A stretch of 11,797 nucleotides of DNA from Dongia_A sp964542425 (GTDB lineage Bacteria > Pseudomonadota > Alphaproteobacteria > Dongiales > Dongiaceae): the NCBI GenBank assembly GCA_964542425.1, contig CAZIUB010000043.1, positions 1-11,797 on the forward strand, written 5' to 3'. Below the pieces are notes generated by a model. The model did not search any database and was not told the origin of the DNA. It saw only the letters and a program-made list of their open reading frames with translations. Shown one piece after another: positions 7,564-11,797 of the stretch (its first letter is position 1; every line of letters starts with the position of its first letter). The translations under genes were made by a program, and so were the position numbers.

Positions 7564-10314
7564 GTGAACGACATTCCAACGAGCCCGCGCTTCGATATCG
7601 TCCCGGTCACCATCGAAGAGGAGATGAAGCGCTCCTACCTCGATTACGCGATGAGCGTGATCGTCAGCCGCGCGCTCCCCGATGTGCGCGACGGCTTGAA
7701 GCCGGTGCACCGGCGCATTCTCTACGGCATGTCGGAAATGGGGCTTGCCTCCAATCGCAAGCATCGCAAGGCCGCGGGCGCGGTCGGCGACGTGATGGGC
7801 AGCTATCATCCCCATGGCGGCGACGCGATCTACGATGCCATGGTGCGAATGGCGCAGGATTTCTCGTTGCGCCTGATGCTGGTCGACGGCCAGGGGAATT
7901 TCGGGTCCCTGGACGGCGACCCGCCGGCGGCGATGCGCTACACCGAGGTGCGCCTGACCCGCGCCGCCGAGGCGATGCTGGACGACATCGACAAGGCGAC
8001 CGTCGACTTCCAGCCCAATTACGAAGGCAACAAGCGCGAGCCCACCGTGCTGCCCGCGCGCTTCCCCAATCTCCTGGTCAACGGCGCCGGCGGGATCGCG
8101 GTCGGCATGGCCACCAACATCCCGACCCACAATCTGGGCGAAGTGATCGACGCCTGCTGCGCCTATCTCGACGACCCGGAGATCACCATCGATCGGCTGA
8201 TGGTCCATGTGCCCGGCCCGGACTTCCCGACCGGCGGCCTGATCCTCGGGCGCGCCGGCATCCGCGAGGCCTATCACACCGGCCGCGGCTCCATCGCCAT
8301 GCGCGGGCGTACCGCGATCGAAGTCATTCGCAAGGATCGCGAGGCGATCGTCGTCACCGAGATCCCCTACCAGGTGAACAAGGCCAGGATGATCGAGCGT
8401 ATCGCCGAACTGGTACGCGACAAGCAGATCGAGGGCATCGCCGATCTCCGCGACGAGAGCGACCGCGATGGTGTGCGCGTGGTGATCGAGCTGAAGCGCG
8501 ATGCCTTGGCCGAATTGGTCCTGAACCAGCTTTATCGCTTCACGCCGCTGCAATTGAGTTTCGGCGTCAACATGCTGGCGCTCCGCGCCGGCCGGCCGGA
8601 ACTGATGAATCTGAGGGACGTGATCGGGGCCTTCGTCGCGTTCCGCGAAACCGTGATCACGCGGCGCACCACCTTTCTCTTGGCGGAAACGCGCGACCGC
8701 GCCCATGTCCTGGTGGGCCTGGCGATCGCGGTCGCCAACATCGACGCGGTGATCGAGATCATCCGGCGGGCGCCCGATCCACAAGCGGCGCGCGAGCACT
8801 TGCTGGCCCGGGTTTGGCCGGTCGGCGATGTGTTGTCGCTGGTGCGCCTGATCGACGACCCGGCCTTTCCCATCGAGTCCGAGGACGCGCCCTATCGCCT
8901 TTCCGAGGCGCAGGCCAGGGCGATTCTGGATCTGCGCCTGCAGCGCCTGACCGGGCTGGAGCGCGACAAGATCACCGCGGAAATGAAGGAACTGGCGGCG
9001 CGGATCGTCGATTTCCTGGGCATACTGGATTCGCGGTCGCGGCGCCTCGCCATCCTGCGCGCCGAAATGATCGAGGTGAAGCAGCAATTCGATTCGCCGC
9101 GCCGGACCACTATCGAGACGGTGGAATTCGAGCAGACCGCCGAGGATTTGATCCAGCGCGAGGAAATGGTGGTGACCGTGACCCATGGCGGCTACATCAA
9201 GCGGGTACCGCTCTCGACCTATCGCGCGCAACGGCGCGGCGGCAAGGGCCGCAGCGGCATGGCCACGCGCGAGGAGGATTTCGTCAATCGCGTGTTCGTC
9301 GCCGACACCCACACCCCGGTCCTGTATTTCTCGACCCGCGGCATGGTCTACAAGTCGAAGGTCTACCGGCTTCCGCTGGGCAATCCGCAGGCGCGCGGCA
9401 AGGCCCTGGTCAATCTGCTGCCGGTGGAGGAGGGCGAGACCATTTCGACGGTCCTGCCCTTGCCCGAGAACGAGGCCGCGAGGTCGGAACGCCAGGTCAT
9501 GTTCGCCACCGCCAGCGGCAATGTTCGGCGCAACGAATTGTCGGATTTCGCCGACGTGAAGGCCAACGGCAAGATCGCCATGAAATTGGAGCAGGGCGAT
9601 CGGCTGATCGGCGTTTCGCTGTGCGACGAGCAAGAGGACGTGCTGCTGGCCGCCATGAGCGGCAAGGCGATCCGGTTCCCCGTCACCGACGTGCGGGTCT
9701 TCGCCGGTCGCGATTCGGTTGGCGTGCGCGGCATCCGGCTCGAAGACGGCGACAAATTGGTCTCGATGTCGATGCTCCGCCACGTCGAGGCTTCGGTCGA
9801 GGAACGCGAGGCCTATCTTCGTTTCGCCAATGCCAAGCGGCGCCAGGCCGGCGAGGAGGCGGAGAGCGAGGAGCCCGCCGAGGTCCCGATGATCGATCTA
9901 TCGCCGGATCGGCTGGCGGGTTTGGAGGCGGCGGAGGAATTCCTGCTCACGGTCACCGCGAAGGGCTATGGCAAGCGAACCTCGACCTACGAATATCGTG
10001 TCACCGGGCGGGGCGGGCAGGGCGTCGCCAATATCGAGACTTCGGCCCGCAACGGGGCGGTCGTGGCGTCCTTTCCGGTCACCGATTCCGATCAGATCAT
10101 GCTGGTCACCGATGGCGGGCAATTGATACGTTGCCCGGTGCACGACATAAGGATCGCGCGGCGCCAGACCCAGGGCGTCACCATCTTCAAGGTGGCCGAG
10201 GACGAGAAAGTGGTCGCCGTCGCCCATATGCGGGATTTCGGCGAGGATGGCGGGGAAGCGAATGGCGCGCCGGAAGGCGATGCGAGCGGCCTGGGCGATC
10301 AGCCCGGCGCCTAG
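7564..10314 (+). CDS. gyrA: DNA gyrase subunit A
   Basis: The breakage-reunion subunit of DNA gyrase (with GyrB), which adds negative supercoils. From GTG 7564 it has 916 residues. The N-terminus EEEMKRSYLDYAMSVIVSRA and RDGLKPVHRR are typical; the catalytic Tyr126 lies in AAMRYTEVRL. The GyrA-box QRRGGKG, which separates true gyrase from topoisomerase IV ParC, starts the C-terminal beta-pinwheel. That domain carries an acidic insert (near EEAESEEPAE) before LLTVTAKGYGKRTS, as in alphaproteobacteria. The quinolone-resistance region reads HPHGGDAIYD (82-91) where E. coli has HPHGDSAVYD, so positions equivalent to Asp82 and Ser83 are Gly and Asp. GTG 7564 fits the family N-terminus; TTG at 7537 would add 9 residues. 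Its TAG stop is the CTAG of the first palindromic unit that follows. Confidence 0.97.
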   Translation: MNDIPTSPRFDIVPVTIEEEMKRSYLDYAMSVIVSRALPDVRDGLKPVHRRILYGMSEMGLASNRKHRKAAGAVGDVMGSYHPHGGDAIYDAMVRMAQDFSLRLMLVDGQGNFGSLDGDPPAAMRYTEVRLTRAAEAMLDDIDKATVDFQPNYEGNKREPTVLPARFPNLLVNGAGGIAVGMATNIPTHNLGEVIDACCAYLDDPEITIDRLMVHVPGPDFPTGGLILGRAGIREAYHTGRGSIAMRGRTAIEVIRKDREAIVVTEIPYQVNKARMIERIAELVRDKQIEGIADLRDESDRDGVRVVIELKRDALAELVLNQLYRFTPLQLSFGVNMLALRAGRPELMNLRDVIGAFVAFRETVITRRTTFLLAETRDRAHVLVGLAIAVANIDAVIEIIRRAPDPQAAREHLLARVWPVGDVLSLVRLIDDPAFPIESEDAPYRLSEAQARAILDLRLQRLTGLERDKITAEMKELAARIVDFLGILDSRSRRLAILRAEMIEVKQQFDSPRRTTIETVEFEQTAEDLIQREEMVVTVTHGGYIKRVPLSTYRAQRRGGKGRSGMATREEDFVNRVFVADTHTPVLYFSTRGMVYKSKVYRLPLGNPQARGKALVNLLPVEEGETISTVLPLPENEAARSERQVMFATASGNVRRNELSDFADVKANGKIAMKLEQGDRLIGVSLCDEQEDVLLAAMSGKAIRFPVTDVRVFAGRDSVGVRGIRLEDGDKLVSMSMLRHVEASVEEREAYLRFANAKRRQAGEEAESEEPAEVPMIDLSPDRLAGLEAAEEFLLTVTAKGYGKRTSTYEYRVTGRGGQGVANIETSARNGAVVASFPVTDSDQIMLVTDGGQLIRCPVHDIRIARRQTQGVTIFKVAEDEKVVAVAHMRDFGEDGGEANGAPEGDASGLGDQPGA

Positions 10315-10385
10315 TGTCCCGATTCTGAAATTCGCCAGACCACCCGGCGACACCCGAGCGAATTTCAGAATCGACAGGACACTAG
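10311..10385. repeat. Palindromic unit B after gyrA, bounded by CTAG
   Basis: CTAGTGTCC (10311-10319) pairs exactly with GGACACTAG (10377-10385). CGATTCTGAAATTCGC (10320-10335) pairs exactly with GCGAATTTCAGAATCG (10358-10373). A 3-nt bulge (ACA) lies on the right side, giving a 25-bp arm with a 22-nt loop. The first 17 bases match the left end of copy A at 15 positions. The gyrA stop codon lies inside the left arm. No T-run follows, so it is not a standard terminator, though the RNA would fold strongly. Confidence 0.78.
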
Positions 10386-10398
10386 CAACTTATTGAGT

Positions 10399-10478
10399 CT
10401 AGTGTCGTATTCGGTTTCGAAGTTCGCTTGGCGCTTCCGGCCGCGTGATCTGGCGAACTTTAAAAACCACGACACTAG
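10399..10478. repeat. Palindromic unit C, bounded by CTAG
   Basis: CTAGTGTCGT (10399-10408) pairs exactly with ACGACACTAG (10469-10478). Inside, GGTTT (10413-10417) pairs with AAACC (10464-10468) and AAGTTCGC (10420-10427) with GCGAACTT (10453-10460), leaving a 25-nt loop. It begins 13 bp after unit B, and its right-hand CTAG is also the left end of unit D. Confidence 0.75.
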
Positions 10479-10530
10479 TGTTGTGGTACCAATGCTTGAT
10501 TCCCAATCAATCCCGTTGGAACCACGACAC
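10475..10530. repeat. Palindromic unit D
   Basis: GTGTTGTGGTACCAA (10478-10492) faces TTGGAACCACGACAC (10516-10530): 13 Watson-Crick pairs, one G-T pair and one mismatch. A second small stem, TTGATT (10496-10501) with AATCAA (10505-10510) around CCC, sits in the loop. The left end shares CTAG with unit C; the right end GGAACCACGACAC resembles the right hairpin of copy A (GGAACCACACCAC, 2492-2504). The remaining 96 bp to coaD shows no gene and no convincing promoter. Confidence 0.7.
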
Positions 10531-10626
10531 ATGCCATTCGTGTTTGCCAGGGTTCCGGAGCGAATTGTCCCTGGAGCGGAATGTCGGTTGCGGAAAACGA
10601 GATAGGCGGGGAAGCGGGGACAGGGC

Positions 10627-11142
10627 ATGGCTGGAACGCGCATCGGCGTCTATCCCGGGACCTTCGATCCAGTGACCAACGGTCACATGGATATCGTGCG
10701 CCGGGCGATGGTGCTGGTGGACAAGCTGGTGATCGCCATTTCGATCAACCCCGGCAAGGGGCCATTGCTGGCGTTGGAGGATCGCGTGCGCCTGCTTCGC
10801 GAGGAGATATCGGATGCCAATTCAGGGCTGGTGGCGGGCGACATCGATGTCGTACCCTTCGATTCCCTGCTCATGCATTTCGTCGAGAAACAGGGCGCGC
10901 GGGTCATCATCCGCGGTTTGCGGGCGGTCTCCGATTTCGAGTACGAGTTCCAGATGGCCGGTATGAACGCACGACTCGACCCCCGGATCGAGACCGTTTT
11001 CCTCATGGCCTCCGAGCGCAACCAATTCATTTCCTCCCGCTTTGTCAAGGAGATCGGGCGCCTGGGGGGAGACATCGGCCAGTTCGTATCGCCCCGGGTG
11101 GCGCGGCGGCTGGCGCTGGCGTTCGCGGCGGAACGGGGGTGA
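10627..11142 (+). CDS. coaD: Phosphopantetheine adenylyltransferase
   Basis: The penultimate enzyme of coenzyme A synthesis: it transfers AMP from ATP to 4'-phosphopantetheine, giving dephospho-CoA. At 171 residues it is full length. The nucleotidyltransferase motif TNGH is at 17-20 within YPGTFDPVTNGHMDI. The second conserved region IIRGLRAVSDFEYEFQMAGMN and the ATP-binding ISSRFVKEIGRLGGD follow. The ATG at 10627 is preceded by GGGGA (10616-10620) at a suitable distance. It lies on the same strand as gyrA but is separated from it by about 310 bp of palindromic units. It therefore either has its own promoter close to the gene or depends on transcription through the repeats. Confidence 0.97.
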   Translation: MAGTRIGVYPGTFDPVTNGHMDIVRRAMVLVDKLVIAISINPGKGPLLALEDRVRLLREEISDANSGLVAGDIDVVPFDSLLMHFVEKQGARVIIRGLRAVSDFEYEFQMAGMNARLDPRIETVFLMASERNQFISSRFVKEIGRLGGDIGQFVSPRVARRLALAFAAERG

Positions 11143-11287
11143 TCGACAAGGCGCCAATGCCAGTCTTCGAAAAAGCGTGATCCATGAAATGCTCCCACGA
11201 TTCTATGAAAGTCGGGTCCCATGGTACCAAATAAGAGCACCCGCCGGCCTGTCCTGGTGGGGTCATATCGGTGATTCAGCCATCCCT
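11143..11287. other. Intergenic region between coaD and the IS5-family element
   Basis: About 145 bp with no supportable gene. Short plus-strand reading frames here are small and have no family features. No T-run hairpin or tandem repeat stands out. The left border of the IS element is probably near its right end. Confidence 0.4.
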
Positions 11288-11797
11288 GGGAGTCCGTCCG
11301 GAGACTTTATGAGGGGTTACAGAGTTTCCGCAGCATGAGGCGGATGGATGCGAGCTTGAGGAAGGCAAGCGCGTTGCGGTTGAGGCATTCCCAGTCCTTG
11401 GCCAATCGGCGGCAGCGATTGAGCCAGGCGATGGTGCGCTCGACGATCCAACGCTTCGGCTGAACGACGAAGCCCTTGACCCGGTCGGATCGTTTGACGA
11501 TCTCGGTTTCGAGATGCGGGAGGATGCTGGCCAGGGCGCCGTGAAAGATCGGGCCTTCATAGGCGCTGTCGGCGAACAGTTTTCCAAGAAAGGGAAACAG
11601 GCCGAACAAGGTCGCAAGCAACGCGAGGCCGCCGTCGCGATCCTGAACGTCGGCGGCGGTGACGATGCCGTGCAGCAGCAAGCCTTGCGTATCGACCAGA
11701 ACATGCCGCTTCTTGCCCTTGATCAGCTTGCCCGCGTCGAAGCCGTGCGGATCGATGCAAGCCCCCCTTTTTCGGCGCTTTTCACGCTCTGGCTGTC
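11288..11797 (-). mobile_element. IS5-family (IS427-like) insertion sequence, 3' part only
   Basis: The element enters from the right edge. Its inner border is placed near GGGAGTCCGTCCGGAGACTTT (11288 onward), which follows the transposase stop and looks like a terminal repeat of this group. The other terminus is outside the window, so neither the repeat nor the target duplication can be confirmed; the border could be some 15 bp further left. Confidence 0.55.
11307..11797 (-). CDS. IS5-family DDE transposase, C-terminal part, frameshifted
   Basis: The minus-strand reading begins at the window edge with DSQSVKSAEKG, whose first Asp is the first catalytic residue of the IS5 DDE triad. It then must change frame to continue ACIDPHGFDAGKLIKGKKRH and VLVDTQGLLLHGIV. 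The second Asp is in FADSAYEG and the catalytic Glu in WIVERTIAWLNRCRRLAKDWE; the protein ends LRKLCNPS. The frame change occurs at A5G6 (plus-strand 11762-11772) and needs a -1 shift. Several IS5 subgroups make one transposase from two overlapping frames, so this may be programmed slippage; the alternative is a 1-nt deletion. All three catalytic residues are present. The N-terminal half lies beyond the window. Confidence 0.8.
   Translation of the reverse strand, partial: QPEREKRRKRGACIDPHGFDAGKLIKGKKRHVLVDTQGLLLHGIVTAADVQDRDGGLALLATLFGLFPFLGKLFADSAYEGPIFHGALASILPHLETEIVKRSDRVKGFVVQPKRWIVERTIAWLNRCRRLAKDWECLNRNALAFLKLASIRLMLRKLCNPS

Noticed and set aside
7441..9783. 780-codon open frame on the minus strand opposite gyrA
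   Set aside because: It lies entirely antisense to well-conserved gyrA, is rich in His, Arg, Gln, Asp and Ala as expected from GC-rich codon mirroring, and shows no domain motif.
10399..10530. CRISPR-like array or tandem repeats after gyrA
   Set aside because: Units differ in sequence and length, are inverted instead of direct repeats, and show no regular spacer size or cas genes.
11276..11704. 142-codon minus-strand frame overlapping the IS transposase
   Set aside because: Shadow frame; the conserved DDE motifs are in the neighbouring frame ending at 11307.

Overview
The window looks like a core chromosomal segment of a GC-rich alphaproteobacterium, possibly close to the Rhodospirillales. 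The divergent uvrA/ssb pair followed by gyrA and coaD on one strand is an order I associate with that class. The GyrA C-terminal domain with an acidic insert between blades and the CxxS form of the first UvrA zinc site point the same way. No rRNA or tRNA gene is visible, so the placement is an inference.

Layout, left to right. (1) At the left edge is the last part of a RAYT/IS200-like transposase gene on the plus strand (to 103). It overlaps tail to tail the 3' end of trmFO (21-1502, minus). (2) A RidA-family gene and a PilZ-domain gene (1694-2364, plus) overlap by ATGA. (3) A 160-bp double-hairpin element (2361-2519) lies between pilZ and a convergent glutathione S-transferase gene (2510-3148, minus). 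The GST gene follows uvrA (3172-6063, minus). (4) A divergent control region separates uvrA from ssb (6238-6738, plus). A cupin gene (6801-7280) and gyrA (about 7564-10314) follow. (5) Three palindromic units stand in a row after gyrA (10311-10530), followed by coaD (10627-11142). (6) The right edge is the 3' part of an IS5-family transposase on the minus strand, probably expressed by a -1 frameshift or broken by a 1-nt deletion.

Most genes are housekeeping: tRNA U54 methylation (TrmFO), nucleotide excision repair (UvrA), single-strand DNA binding (SSB), DNA supercoiling (GyrA) and coenzyme A synthesis (CoaD). I see no defence island, CRISPR array or biosynthetic cluster.

The least ordinary material is the family of long inverted repeats bounded by CTAG. 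The copy between pilZ and GST and the array after gyrA share both a left-end type (CTAGTGNYCCGATTCTG) and a right-end type (GGAACCACRMCAC). In three genes (pilZ, GST, gyrA) the TAG stop codon is the CTAG of such an element. Other points worth a second look are an unusual quinolone-resistance region in GyrA and a TrmFO C-terminus apparently rewritten by transposon DNA.
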